A stretch of DNA of 64,000 nt from CAYOZN01 sp964408455 (lineage in GTDB: Bacteria > Planctomycetota > Phycisphaerae > UBA1845 > UTPLA1), in assembly GCA_964408455.1 (NCBI GenBank), contig CAYOZN010000010.1, forward strand, positions 1 through 64,000. The letters are read 5' to 3'. Position numbers and translations under genes: made by a program. Each line of letters starts with the position of its first letter. Position 1 is the first letter of the stretch. Positions 42,229-52,015 of the stretch are shown in pieces. The notes under the pieces are model-generated. The model saw only the letters and a list, made by a program, of their open reading frames with translations, did no database searches and was not told where the DNA came from.

Positions 42229-45200
42229 TCACTGCACGCTGATCGAGCCGAACACCGTCCACGTATAGCTCTGTTCGTCGATGTTTCCGCAGTTGCCGGA
42301 TTTCGACCAGCTCAGCGGCTTGGCGGTTGCCGGCACCGTGAAGGACGTGTCGGCCGTCACATCGATCGAACCGGCAAATCCGCAATCGCACCCGGCCGGC
42401 CCGTATCGCAGCGACGCGTCGGCATCTCCATCGAGCTCCTGCACAAAGCCCGCGTACTCGAAAACGGCGCCGTACGCTGCCACAAACGTCACAGATTCGC
42501 TCACGCTGACGACGTAGTTATTGTCGACAATCAGGTGGCCGTCCCCGTTAACGCAACCTTCATCGTCGCAGGTCGGTAAACCCAGCGAGGTCGGCGATTC
42601 CAACTGAATGAAGCTCCCGTCGGTGGGCCGCTTGACGCGCAGCGAAAAGTTGAATTCGCCGTCGTTGTCCAGTGCGTCGCAGTCGCCGTTGATCTCGATC
42701 GTCGAGTACGTCATCGTCACCAGTTGATCGGCGACCAGCGGGTTTCGGCAGCTGCCGCCGCCGCAGATGCCGCCTTCGTCGTCGTCGTCCGTCGAGTCGC
42801 CGTCGGTGTCGCGATCCGTGGCGTCGGTGCCGTTGGCATGCTCGGTGCCGTCGTTCCAGCCGTCCTCGTCGGAGTGGGGATCGAACTCATCCGGATCAAC
42901 GTCGATCGGATTGCCGCCCACCATGATGGTGTAACCGTTGGCTTCGATGAGATCGTTCAGTCCGTCGCCGTCGGTATCGGCCGCCGTCGGGTTCGTGCCC
43001 AGGCGGCGCGATCCGAGTACATCCAGATCTGCGAGCACGAACGTGCAGTTGTCCGCGTCGTCGCAAGCCGTCACGAAGTCGGCCCAGCCGCTGAACTGGC
43101 CGCAGGGCACCGCCGTCGTCACGCACGTATCCGGCCCGTCGAACTCGTCCACGTCGCTCAGTCCGTCGCCGTCCGTGTCGCCGTCCTGTTCGCTGGGATT
43201 GATGCCCAGGTGATACGCCAGCAGATCGGGCAGCCCGTCGTCGTTGCTGTCCGGATCAAACTTGTTCGACGTCACATGAATGGTCGCGCCGTTGACCACG
43301 ATATCCCAGCCGTCTTCTTCGAACGCATCCGGCACGCCGTCGCGATCCGCGTCGCGGAAGCGGGCGTCATCCCGCGGATTGTTGGGATTAATGCCCAGCT
43401 TCATCTCCGCCCCGTCCGGGATGCCGCCGCCGTCCGTGTCCGCGTTCAGCGGATCGGAAGCAAAGACCGCGTCCGTCATCCCGGGCAGGATGCACTCTGC
43501 AATGACCGTGTGCGTTGCCGAGATCACGTCGTCGCCGCCGGGATTCAGCGTGCTTTCGATCGTGCCGTTCGCGCCCGGCGTCACAATGATGGAACCCGGT
43601 TCCACGGTGTTACCTGCCGGCACCAGCACGTCGTCCGGTCCGACCAGCGTGGTCTCGACCAGGCCGTTGCCGCCATCCATGATCACCACGCCCGCATACG
43701 GCTGCACCACGTTCAGCAGGATGCCTGCCTGGTCGTTGATCGAGTAGCCGGTGATCTCGGTGAAGTCGTCGATGCCGTCTTCGTCGGTGTCGCGCTGCCG
43801 CGGATCGAGCCGGCACGCCTTCTCGACGTGATCGAGGATCTGATCGCCGTCCGACTCCGGCTGAACCGGATCGGGATACACCTTGCGCGACGGCCGACCC
43901 TCGACCTGCACCTGCCAGCCCACCTTGATCTCGTCGAAATCGGAAAGTGTGTCGACGGTGTCAGGATCGCAGCCGCCTTCGATCGCCGGCGTTTCCAGAT
44001 CGTCTCCGGGACAGCCGTCGGTGTTCGGATTCTTGTCGGAACTGCCGTGAATGAACTCCTCGGTCGCGAAGACGCCGTCGCCGTCCTTGTCCTGGACGAA
44101 GGTAAAGGCGAACTGATCGCGAGCCTTCAGCACCACTTGATCGAAGTGAATCGCGTTGTCATCCAGCGCGCCGTTTGAGAATACCACCCAGAAGGTGCGC
44201 GTCTCGTCATAGACGAAGTCCGTCGTGCTGCCGGGCGGCGGCGTCAGCGGATCATCCTGGAAGCCCGATTCGACGTCCTTCACCCGCGTCAGGATTTCCA
44301 CCGGCACCAGCGTACCGCTGCCATCCAGATCGCGATCGACGATCGTGGTGTCGTACCCGTCCGCCGCGCCCTTCTCGAGCCCGAGGATCTCCTGAAGGGC
44401 ATACGCCATGGTGATGCCCATGGGCTTGCCCTCGTCGTCAAAGGTGCTGTTGACGGCGACGCGATAGCTTTCGAGCTGCCCGTTGCCGTAGTCGATGGTG
44501 ATGCCCGCCGTCTTGTCGAAGACTTCCTGCGACGTGAATGCGAAGTTGCGACCCAGTTCGTCCGTGATGTCGAAATTGGCCAGCTTCACAATCAGTCCGC
44601 GCGGATTCTTCATCAGGTCCTGGATCTGCTGTGGAAACACCTGCGCCGCCTCGAAAACGAACGGCCCGCGCACCGACACCAGCCCGTCCGGCCCGAGATT
44701 CACCGTCTCCAGGTCCGGGTTCTGGGGAATCAGCGACGCCAGCGGGAGGAACTCCGACCGGTTGTTGGGATCCTGCTGAAGTGCCGTCAGTTCGAAGTTG
44801 CTGATGGTAAAGGCCACGTCGCCGATGTTTCGAAACGTCACGTCTGCAAGCAGGTTTGCGCCGGCGATCTCGCGCGTAACCGACTGCGAAAAGTCCACCG
44901 TGGCCGTCGTGCTCAGCGAGTTCTCATACGACTGTTCAGAGCCTTCCTTCGATTCCTCCGAGACCGTGGACGTGTGCCCCTGTTCGAAGCCGCCCTTGAG
45001 CCCGAAGGTGCCCTTCACGCCGCCGCCGCTCGGAAATGTCGCCGACACTTCCAGTTCCGTGCTGGCCTCGATCGTCGCCTTGGTGCTGTCCTCGTCCGAC
45101 GTCGACAGCGTCTGTTCCTGCGACTGCGTCAGCGTGCTCGACTCCGAGCGCTCCTCAGTCTGCGACATGCCCGCCGTGTCGGTATAGCTGAACCGCAGAT

Positions 45201-46749
45201 CGAGCGTCGGGCTCACGTTGCCGATCTCGATCCGCGGCTTGGGCAGATCGCTGATCAGGGGATCGCGATTCACCTCAAACAGCTCAACGTCGTCGTCGAT
45301 CTGGTCGCCATCCGTATCCGCGATAATCGGCGATGTCCGGAAGAACTCGGCTTCGATGCTGTCGTGAAGCGTGTCCGCGTCGCTGTCCAGATCGTTGGGA
45401 TCGCTGTACCAGACGTTCCACTCGTCGAAATCCTGCAGCGAGTCGTTGTCCGTGTCCCCCTTGCGCGGATTGCTGCCGATCGCGTATTCCTCCAGATCCG
45501 TCAAACCGTCCTCATCGGTATCCGGGCGCGTCGGATCGCTGGTCACTTCGCGAATCTCGATCACTTCGCCCGCCCGCAGGATGATGATCTGGTGCCCGCG
45601 CAGTTCCTCGGAATCCGGAATGCCGTCCTCGTCCGTATCGATGTCGGCCCCGGTGGGCGGCGTACCCGCGAAGGTCCGGCTCGTCGGATCGACCAGCAGT
45701 TCCGCCGCCGCAAGCGGATTGCCCACGGAATCCTGCACGTTTACTGCCGTCACGCGATATGTCACTTCGTTCTGCGAACTCGTCGTCAGCGTCACGGATG
45801 TTCGATCGACCGATGCCGCCGCCGCCGTCACGAACAGCGTGCCGACCTCGCCGTTCACGTTCTCCTGCACGATCAGGTAGTTGCCCGGCACGTCCAGCCC
45901 GTTACCCATCGGTTCCGAAAACGTCACCATGACCGCGGTGTTGCTCGTCGAAATGGCCCCGACCATCCGCGGCCTGCCGGGGAATGGATCGTTGATCGTG
46001 TTGAGAAAGGCGAAGGGACTCGTACTCGTCGCCCCCTGGCCGTTGCCGTTCCGCACCGTGATCTGCACGTTGCCCGGCGGATGGGGTGGCGTCGCCGCGC
46101 GAAGCACCTGGTCGTTGATAAACTCCACCGCCGGCGATGCGGAATTGCCGAACAGCACCGCGGCGTCCTCCTTGAATCCGCTCCCCTGAATGGTGACCAC
46201 CGTGCCGCCTTCCTTGGGGCCCTCCATCGGGAAGAAGCCCGCGGTACTCGCGCTGCCGATATTGACCGGCACCGGCGCCGCCGCCGGCGGATCCGCAAAG
46301 GTGAATGCCTGCGTCAGGTGCGTCATCGCATCCGTCACGCCCAGTCCGCGATACACGACAACGTCGTACGTTCCCGACGCCTGTGGCGGCGTCACGCACG
46401 TAAGCGTGTTGTCGCTCAGCACCTGGACGTCCGACGCCGCGACGTCTCCGAACATCACCACCGGGGCCTGGCCCGCTCCGCCATTCACCACCAGGATGTT
46501 GCCCAGCGGCAACGCGCCCGGCCCGCCGGTAAAGCCGCGGCCGGTGATCGTCACCTTTGTGCCGCCAGCCGTCGGCCCGCTGTTGGGCGTGATCGCCGGA
46601 ATGGTGAATGGCGCCTCGGTCTCGCAGGACGTGGATAGCGCGATGAATGCCACGCCAATGGCAAAAGTGCCGAGGCAAAGCCGCGCGGTGCCACGGCCAT
46701 TAAGTCGCGCGCCAGCGGTGGAGCGAATGAATTCCCTGGAAAATTGCAT
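42229..46749 (-). CDS. Giant TIG/TSP3 lipoprotein with a PA-like (binary-toxin B) core
   Basis: The product is 1506 aa. An N-terminal signal ends in a possible lipobox (ALSTSC, about residue 42). Two IPT/TIG domains (about 48-150 and 170-250) and an Ig-like domain (about 258-365) follow. A Ca-repeat block starts DTDEDGIPDSEEL (about 371). A Ser/Thr-rich alternating segment (about 522-565), GGGVKGTFGLKGGF (about 573-586), NLLADVTFRNIGDVAFTI (about 632-649) and a helix ending YALQEILGLEKG (about 782-793) follow the order of anthrax protective antigen domain 1-prime and domain 2. More TSP3 repeats (about 850-1335) and a beta-rich C-terminal domain complete it. GGAGAC before ATG 46749 sets the start. 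It is likely surface-exposed and could form a calcium-dependent membrane pore or rigid fibre. Confidence 0.8.
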   Translation of the reverse strand: MQFSREFIRSTAGARLNGRGTARLCLGTFAIGVAFIALSTSCETEAPFTIPAITPNSGPTAGGTKVTITGRGFTGGPGALPLGNILVVNGGAGQAPVVMFGDVAASDVQVLSDNTLTCVTPPQASGTYDVVVYRGLGVTDAMTHLTQAFTFADPPAAAPVPVNIGSASTAGFFPMEGPKEGGTVVTIQGSGFKEDAAVLFGNSASPAVEFINDQVLRAATPPHPPGNVQITVRNGNGQGATSTSPFAFLNTINDPFPGRPRMVGAISTSNTAVMVTFSEPMGNGLDVPGNYLIVQENVNGEVGTLFVTAAAASVDRTSVTLTTSSQNEVTYRVTAVNVQDSVGNPLAAAELLVDPTSRTFAGTPPTGADIDTDEDGIPDSEELRGHQIIILRAGEVIEIREVTSDPTRPDTDEDGLTDLEEYAIGSNPRKGDTDNDSLQDFDEWNVWYSDPNDLDSDADTLHDSIEAEFFRTSPIIADTDGDQIDDDVELFEVNRDPLISDLPKPRIEIGNVSPTLDLRFSYTDTAGMSQTEERSESSTLTQSQEQTLSTSDEDSTKATIEASTELEVSATFPSGGGVKGTFGLKGGFEQGHTSTVSEESKEGSEQSYENSLSTTATVDFSQSVTREIAGANLLADVTFRNIGDVAFTISNFELTALQQDPNNRSEFLPLASLIPQNPDLETVNLGPDGLVSVRGPFVFEAAQVFPQQIQDLMKNPRGLIVKLANFDITDELGRNFAFTSQEVFDKTAGITIDYGNGQLESYRVAVNSTFDDEGKPMGITMAYALQEILGLEKGAADGYDTTIVDRDLDGSGTLVPVEILTRVKDVESGFQDDPLTPPPGSTTDFVYDETRTFWVVFSNGALDDNAIHFDQVVLKARDQFAFTFVQDKDGDGVFATEEFIHGSSDKNPNTDGCPGDDLETPAIEGGCDPDTVDTLSDFDEIKVGWQVQVEGRPSRKVYPDPVQPESDGDQILDHVEKACRLDPRQRDTDEDGIDDFTEITGYSINDQAGILLNVVQPYAGVVIMDGGNGLVETTLVGPDDVLVPAGNTVEPGSIIVTPGANGTIESTLNPGGDDVISATHTVIAECILPGMTDAVFASDPLNADTDGGGIPDGAEMKLGINPNNPRDDARFRDADRDGVPDAFEEDGWDIVVNGATIHVTSNKFDPDSNDDGLPDLLAYHLGINPSEQDGDTDGDGLSDVDEFDGPDTCVTTAVPCGQFSGWADFVTACDDADNCTFVLADLDVLGSRRLGTNPTAADTDGDGLNDLIEANGYTIMVGGNPIDVDPDEFDPHSDEDGWNDGTEHANGTDATDRDTDGDSTDDDDEGGICGGGSCRNPLVADQLVTMTYSTIEINGDCDALDNDGEFNFSLRVKRPTDGSFIQLESPTSLGLPTCDDEGCVNGDGHLIVDNNYVVSVSESVTFVAAYGAVFEYAGFVQELDGDADASLRYGPAGCDCGFAGSIDVTADTSFTVPATAKPLSWSKSGNCGNIDEQSYTWTVFGSISVQ

Positions 46750-46875
46750 AACATGTCTCCGGAATGCGAATAACCGGTCGCCATGCGCGGCAGTGGCGCT
46801 GGCGCGACCGAAACCCTTCATGCAAAAAACGAACTCTCCCGAAAGAGATGAACCTGTCCCCCTCGTTCACGACTC

Positions 46876-46896
46876 GCACTAAAGTGCACGATTATA
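46876..46896 (-). promoter_or_regulatory. TATAAT box with overlapping dyad upstream of the PA-like gene
   Basis: On the minus strand a perfect TATAAT (46896-46891) lies 142 bp before the start codon. Just downstream, where transcription would begin, is a dyad GCACT-AA-AGTGC (46876-46887). No good -35 hexamer is found at 17 bp. The arrangement suggests a repressor site over the start of transcription. Confidence 0.4.
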
Positions 46897-47048
46897 CACA
46901 GCCCGCAGTTTGAGTGGGATAGCAATTTTTTAGAGTGGGTGTCCGCCGGTCCCGGCCCGTTATGGGACTGCACGATGACACGGCGCGGAAGGTCCCCGGC
47001 AGGACCAGCAGCCCCCGTCTCCAGCGAGCACATCGTGCGGCGTTGAGG

Positions 47049-48518
47049 CTAACCGGCGATCGCCGGATCGGCATCCAAACCGTAGTGCTTCATTTTCTTG
47101 TAGAGCGTCGTTCGGTTGATATCGAGCATGTCCGCCGTCGCCTGCCGATTCCATTGATTGTGGCGCAGGGCCGCCTCAAGGATCAGCTTCTCGGGCCCTT
47201 CCAGCGCCTCTTTCAACGTCATCGGCTTGAATTCGCAGGTTGCCGCGATGAGGCCGGTAGGTGTCGGCGGCTGCGGCCGCTCCGCGACGATCTGCGACGG
47301 AAGGTCATCGACGTCGATGTGACGCCCCCGGCAGAGCACGACCGCCCGTTCGATGGCATTCTCGAGCTCCCGCACGTTGCCAGGCCAGCCGTAACGCTGA
47401 AGCGCCGACATTGCCGCCGGCGTGAATGCGACGACCTCGCGATTTAACTCCGCGCAGTATTTTTTCAGGAAGTGCTGTGCCAGCAGCGGAATGTCGCCCA
47501 GCCGTTCTACCAGCGACGGCATCGAGATCGTCACCACGTTGATGCGGTAGTACAGGTCCTGCCGGAATCGCCCGGCCGTCACTTCCTCCTGCAAATCCAC
47601 GTTCGAGGCAAGGATCACCCGCACGTCGGCCTTGCGCGTCTCGTTGCTGCCCACCGGTTCATACGCCTTCTCCTGGAGCACCCGCAGCAGTTTCACCTGA
47701 AATGCCGCCGAGGCCGAGTTGATCTCATCCAGGAAGAGGGTGCCGCCCTCGGCCGCCTGGAATTTGCCCGGCTTGTTCGCCACCGCCCCCGTGAATGCGC
47801 CCTTCACGTGCCCGAAGAGCTCCGACTCCAGCAACCCCTCAGGAATCGCCCCGCACGAGACCTCCACGAACGGCCGGTCCCGCCGGTCCGACCGGTGATG
47901 CAGCGCCCGCGCGATCAGGCTCTTGCCGGTGCCCGACTCGCCGGCGATCAGCACCGTGGTCTTCGCGTGCGCGACCGCCTCGATCAGGTCGAAAATCTTC
48001 AGCATGCGATAATCGTGCCCGACCACGCTCTCCAGCGAATAGCGCATGTCCAGCTGCTCGCGGAGCGTTCTGTTCTCGCGGATCAGCGACTGCTGCCGCA
48101 GGGCACGCTGGAGGACCAGACGCAGTTCGTCGTCCTGGATGGGCTTGGTGAGATAGTCGTAGGCCCCCATCTTGATTGCTTCCACCGCCGACTCGATCGT
48201 GCCGTATCCGGTGATCACGATCGGCACGACCGAGTTGAACCGGTCGCGCACGATGGAAAGCAGCTCAAACCCGTCGGCCTCCGGCATGTTCACGTCCGTG
48301 ACCAGCAGGGCGAACGGCTGCTCGCTCATCCGCTCCACCGCCTCGCGGACGTTCGTTGCCGTCTCGACGTCGTAGCCCTCAATCCTCAGAAACTCGGCCA
48401 GCGAGTCCAGGATGATGCGATCGTCGTCGACCAGAAGCACGCGCGCGCTCGAAGCGCCGCCGCTCTTCCGCGAAGCGGTCGCGGGCCGAACCGATTGGCT
48501 ACTCGCTCTGCCTGCCAC
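47049..48518 (-). CDS. NtrC-family sigma-54-dependent response regulator
   Basis: This 489-aa regulator has a receiver domain (about residues 25-140; VLLVDDDR, phospho-Asp in LLVTDVNMP, Lys in YLTKPIQ). An AAA+ sigma-54 activation domain (about 165-395) has Walker A GESGTGKS, the GAFTGA loop that contacts sigma-54, and Walker B GGTLFLDE. A Fis-type helix-turn-helix closes it (NQWNRQATADMLDINRTTLY). It starts with GTG 48518 after GGAGGGAGAGGA, overlapping the kinase gene by 20 bp. The target promoters are unknown. The large lipoprotein genes lie directly downstream. Confidence 0.93.
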   Translation of the reverse strand: MAGRASSQSVRPATASRKSGGASSARVLLVDDDRIILDSLAEFLRIEGYDVETATNVREAVERMSEQPFALLVTDVNMPEADGFELLSIVRDRFNSVVPIVITGYGTIESAVEAIKMGAYDYLTKPIQDDELRLVLQRALRQQSLIRENRTLREQLDMRYSLESVVGHDYRMLKIFDLIEAVAHAKTTVLIAGESGTGKSLIARALHHRSDRRDRPFVEVSCGAIPEGLLESELFGHVKGAFTGAVANKPGKFQAAEGGTLFLDEINSASAAFQVKLLRVLQEKAYEPVGSNETRKADVRVILASNVDLQEEVTAGRFRQDLYYRINVVTISMPSLVERLGDIPLLAQHFLKKYCAELNREVVAFTPAAMSALQRYGWPGNVRELENAIERAVVLCRGRHIDVDDLPSQIVAERPQPPTPTGLIAATCEFKPMTLKEALEGPEKLILEAALRHNQWNRQATADMLDINRTTLYKKMKHYGLDADPAIAG

Positions 48519-49695
48519 GGGTCCTCTCCCTCCTGATCGACGCGGCGCCGTCCGCGGGTCCCTGCGGTGCGACCGGCAGCGGGAAGCGCAGCGTCATGCG
48601 CGTCCCGCGCGGCGTCCGCCGCGACGGCGTAATGCTCCCGCCGAAGCGCTCCATGAGTTCCTTGCACACCGCCAGCCCCAGCCCCGTGCCCCGGCCGGCC
48701 TCCTTGGTCGTATAGAACGGCTCGAAGATGCGTTCCATCTCCTCCGGCAGCCCCACGCCCGTATCATCCACCGTCATCACGACATGCCCGTCGATGATTG
48801 CCGTCGCAATGCTCAGCGTCCCGCCGCCCGGCATCGCGTCGATGGCGTTCTTGATCAGATTACAGGCCACCTGGAAGAGCCCCGTGCCGTGCGCCACCGG
48901 CACGTCGGTGCCATTGAAATTGCACACGACAGTCACGCCGGCTTCGCGCGCCCGGCCCTCCAGCGCCTCGATCGCGTCCTCGATCAGCCGGTTGAGCGTC
49001 ACCTGTTCGCCGGCCGCCGGCGCCGAACGGGAGAACTCGAGCAGCGCAGCCACGATCTGCGCCATTCGATGAATGCCCGATCGCGCCTGGTTCAGATAAT
49101 CCATCAGCTTGTCGTCGCCGTGCTGCTCCAGCCGGCGGGCCGCCAGATTGATGTAGCGCAGAATCCCATCCAGCGGATTGTTCAGTTCGTGTGCCACCCG
49201 CGCCGCCAGCTTGCCCACCGCCGCCAGCCGCTCCGATACCGCCAGCCGGCGCTCCATCGTGATCCGCGTCGTCACGTCCTGCACGATCAGCATGCCGTCC
49301 GGATTCGAGCCGTCCGCCGCGGCCATCGGCGCGATCGTTACCTCCAGCCAGCGCTCCGGCTGCCCCGTCTGCCCGGTGGCAAGGGCATCAAACCGGTGCG
49401 ACCGCCCCGCCGAGAGCACCTTGCGCACTTCGCTCTGCCAGTCGACCACACCGCCCTCGGCCGTCAGCCGGTCGAGCGCCGATGTCACCGTGATGGCATC
49501 CCCCAGCATCGCGCGGGCCGCCGAGTTGCACGCCTTCAGCGCCAGGTTCTGCCCGAACAGCGCCATTCCGAAGTCGAAGCTCTCCAGCATGGCCGCGATC
49601 GCCCGCTCCGGTCCGGCCCGCGATGCCGCCGCTTCCCGCGGCGCCGCTTTTCCGCGCGACGCCGGCTTCTGCCTGGATGGTGCCGTTCGTGCCAT
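48499..49695 (-). CDS. NtrB-like sensor histidine kinase
   Basis: This 398-aa soluble kinase has an N-terminal basic, Ala-rich region without membrane helices and a PAS-like sensor domain (about residues 33-145). Its phosphorylated-histidine region reads ARVAHELNNPLDGILRY (about 165-181). The ATPase domain has the NLIKNAIDAMPGGG N-box, DTGVGLPEE and GTGLGLAVCKELM. It pairs with the NtrC-type regulator whose gene overlaps its end. The signal is unknown; absence of a membrane span suggests a cytoplasmic cue. Confidence 0.92.
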   Translation of the reverse strand: MARTAPSRQKPASRGKAAPREAAASRAGPERAIAAMLESFDFGMALFGQNLALKACNSAARAMLGDAITVTSALDRLTAEGGVVDWQSEVRKVLSAGRSHRFDALATGQTGQPERWLEVTIAPMAAADGSNPDGMLIVQDVTTRITMERRLAVSERLAAVGKLAARVAHELNNPLDGILRYINLAARRLEQHGDDKLMDYLNQARSGIHRMAQIVAALLEFSRSAPAAGEQVTLNRLIEDAIEALEGRAREAGVTVVCNFNGTDVPVAHGTGLFQVACNLIKNAIDAMPGGGTLSIATAIIDGHVVMTVDDTGVGLPEEMERIFEPFYTTKEAGRGTGLGLAVCKELMERFGGSITPSRRTPRGTRMTLRFPLPVAPQGPADGAASIRRERTRGRQSE

Positions 49696-49877
49696 CGCGC
49701 GGAATTCCCCCCGGTTTGACGTAAAAGCGACGGATCGCTGCGCGGCTCGGCGCGCGGGACGTGCTCTGTATCGGATGGCGGTGCGCCCGGTGCAGTGAAA
49801 TGTTGTTTTGAATCAACGCCCGTCGCGCCGCGGGATTCGGCGCTGGCGATTATTGGCAGGTGCAGCCTGCTTGCGTC

Positions 49878-50501
49878 TTACCGGATGCCCGCCGCGTGCA
49901 GATCGTCGATCTCCACGTTGAAACCGAACAGCAGGCTGTTGAGCTTGAGTCCTATAACGCTTTCCGCGCCCGGGAGCCACACCAGGTGCAGATAGGGCGG
50001 GACCTTCAGCGGACGGTAAAACCCCTCGCGATATTGCGCACTCAGCAGCACGACCCCGCGTCGATTCCGCGCGCTGCGGATGATGATCGGCCATCGGTGC
50101 AGCGGCGCCTCCCCGGACCGGCACATCAGCCCCACAACCGGCCCGCGCAGAAACGACGGCGCCGGTTGTTCCGGATCCAGCGTCGTCGCCGCCACCAGCC
50201 GCCGCCACTGGCCGCGCGTCCGCACCACCACGAAGTCAAACCTCTCCGAGAGCGCATGCCGGCACTCCCGCGGAATATTCTCCGGCTCCATCACCCGCGC
50301 AAACCACTGCCCCCCGGCCGGCTCGCGGTCCGGTCCGAACTGCGAAACCTCCTCGATGGCCTCCGAAGATGTCCAGATCGACAAGGCCGGCGCAAACATC
50401 GAACATCCGCCCGCCGTCGCCGCCCCCATCACGCAGAGCGCGACGTGCACGACGCGGATCAGGCGTCGCTCGTTGCCAGCATTGTGACGTTTAATTAGCA
50501 T
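49878..50501 (-). CDS. Hypothetical lipoprotein
   Basis: This 207-aa protein has a lipoprotein signal (VVHVALCVMGAATAGGC, Cys near residue 33). The mature part is a single alpha/beta domain of about 170 residues with conserved-looking segments FDFVVVRTRGQWRRLV and LHLVWLPGAESVIGLKL. It lies between the two-component genes and the divergent alanine dehydrogenase. No family is recognised. Confidence 0.7.
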   Translation of the reverse strand: MLIKRHNAGNERRLIRVVHVALCVMGAATAGGCSMFAPALSIWTSSEAIEEVSQFGPDREPAGGQWFARVMEPENIPRECRHALSERFDFVVVRTRGQWRRLVAATTLDPEQPAPSFLRGPVVGLMCRSGEAPLHRWPIIIRSARNRRGVVLLSAQYREGFYRPLKVPPYLHLVWLPGAESVIGLKLNSLLFGFNVEIDDLHAAGIR

Positions 50502-50604
50502 TCAGGCCCTTGGAGCACGTCGTCCCCGCGCACCCGGGATGCCGTGCGATTGATGGCTGCCTCGCGAACACGTGTGGTCCAGCGGGTCCCGGGAGTTCCT
50601 CACC

Positions 50605-51711
50605 ATGATTGTTGGCGTCGTCAAAGAGATCAAGCCTCACGAATATCGCGTCGGCATGATTCCATCGGGCGCGGCCGCACTGGTCAGTGCCGGTCACCGC
50701 GTCCTGATCGAAAAGGAGGCCGGTGTCGGATCGGGTTTTCTCGACGATGACTACATCAAGGCGGGCGCAAAGATCATCGACTCGGCCGCCAGCGTCTTTG
50801 CCGAGGCCCAGATGATCGTCAAGGTGAAGGAGCCGCAGCCGGCCGAATGCAGAATGCTCCGCAAGGACCAGATCTGTTTCACCTACTTTCACTTCGCGGC
50901 CGATCGAGCCCTGACCGAGGGCGTCATGAAGAGCGGCTGCGTCGCCATCGCCTACGAGACGGTCCGCGACCGCCAGGGCCGGCTTCCCCTGCTTACGCCC
51001 ATGAGCGAAGTCGCCGGCAAGATGAGCGTGCAGGAAGGCGCGAAATACCTGGAGCGACCGATGATGGGCCGCGGCATCCTCCTCGGCGGCGTTCCGGGGG
51101 TGGAGCCGGCCACGGTGCTCATCCTCGGGGCGGGCATCGTCGGCACCAATGCCGCCAAGGTGGCAGCGGGTCTCGGCGCGCACGTCATCCTCATGGACGT
51201 CAATCTCGAACGCCTGCGCTACCTGTCCGACGTCATGCCCGCCAACGTCGAGCTCATCTTCAGCGATCCGGCCCTCATCAACCGCCACATTCAGCTGGCC
51301 GATCTCGTCATCGGCGCCGTCCTCATTCCCGGCGCCCGCTGCCCGATTCTCGTCCGCCGCGACCACCTCAAGCGCATGCTCCCCGGGGCGGTGATCGTCG
51401 ATGTCGGCGTCGACCAGGGCGGCTGCTGCGAGACCATCCGGCCGACGACGCACGACGAGCCCACGTACATTGTCGACGACGTGGTGCACTACGGCGTGGC
51501 CAACATGCCGGGCGCCGTGGGTCGTACCAGCACCTTCGCATTGACGAACGCCACGCTGCCCTACGTGCTGCGCCTGGCGAATCTCGGCTATGTGGAGGCC
51601 TGCCAGTCCGATCCCGGTCTGGCCGCCGGCGTCGATATTCACAAGGGCGTCCTCACCAACAAGGACGTGGCTGAGACCTTCAAAATGGAATATGCACCGC
51701 TCCGCCTGTAG
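50605..51711 (+). CDS. ald: Alanine dehydrogenase
   Basis: The 368-aa enzyme interconverts L-alanine and pyruvate plus ammonia with NAD. It has the pyruvate-binding KEIKPHEYRVGMIPSG (about residues 7-22) and KVKEPQPAE (about 73-81), the catalytic His in FTYFHFAAD (about 92-100), the NAD fold ILGAGIVGTNAAKVAAGLGA (about 173-192), and the catalytic Asp in VDVGVDQGGC (about 265-274). Length and order are those of typical Ald. GGGAG precedes ATG 50605. It may feed nitrogen or recover pyruvate from alanine. Confidence 0.95.
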   Translation: MIVGVVKEIKPHEYRVGMIPSGAAALVSAGHRVLIEKEAGVGSGFLDDDYIKAGAKIIDSAASVFAEAQMIVKVKEPQPAECRMLRKDQICFTYFHFAADRALTEGVMKSGCVAIAYETVRDRQGRLPLLTPMSEVAGKMSVQEGAKYLERPMMGRGILLGGVPGVEPATVLILGAGIVGTNAAKVAAGLGAHVILMDVNLERLRYLSDVMPANVELIFSDPALINRHIQLADLVIGAVLIPGARCPILVRRDHLKRMLPGAVIVDVGVDQGGCCETIRPTTHDEPTYIVDDVVHYGVANMPGAVGRTSTFALTNATLPYVLRLANLGYVEACQSDPGLAAGVDIHKGVLTNKDVAETFKMEYAPLRL

Positions 51712-52015
51712 TGCCTGCCGGCCCGCAATCGCCGCCGATGGCGCTTTTTCACGCCGCCGCCTCGCCTTCCGTTCGCACCCGGACTTGCGACAAGGCCCGG
51801 CATTGCGGGCGTCAGCCATGTCCCGGCAAAAAAACCAGTGCCCCTTCGTTAACTCTCGCTCATTTCGACGATTATCATACAATGCCCCTCGTGGTGGTGG
51901 GTTTTTGTCGTCCAATGCTGATGTATGTCGCGATCCCGGCCCAGAGTGATCCCGGCGCGCCGGGACGCGCCCCCGGGCCCCGGCCGGCCCGGTGCGGATC
52001 AGGAGAGTTCGTCCC
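51712..52015. other. Intergenic region upstream of the MacAB-like exporter
   Basis: About 300 bp. An AT-rich segment at about 51855-51885 (ATTATCATACAATG) probably holds the exporter promoter, although no clean -35/-10 pair could be set. AGGAGAG at 52001-52007 is the ribosome binding site of the adaptor gene. Confidence 0.4.

Noticed and set aside
44974..46638. Open frame on the plus strand opposite the PA-like gene
   Set aside because: His/Arg-rich shadow of the TIG and TSP3 coding strand, with no recognisable domain.
47049..49695. Two-component pair considered as the PrsK/PrsR regulators of PEP-CTERM genes
   Set aside because: The kinase lacks the membrane helices and GAF domain I associate with PrsK, and the only PEP-CTERM gene lies 20 kb away with a weak sigma-54-like site.
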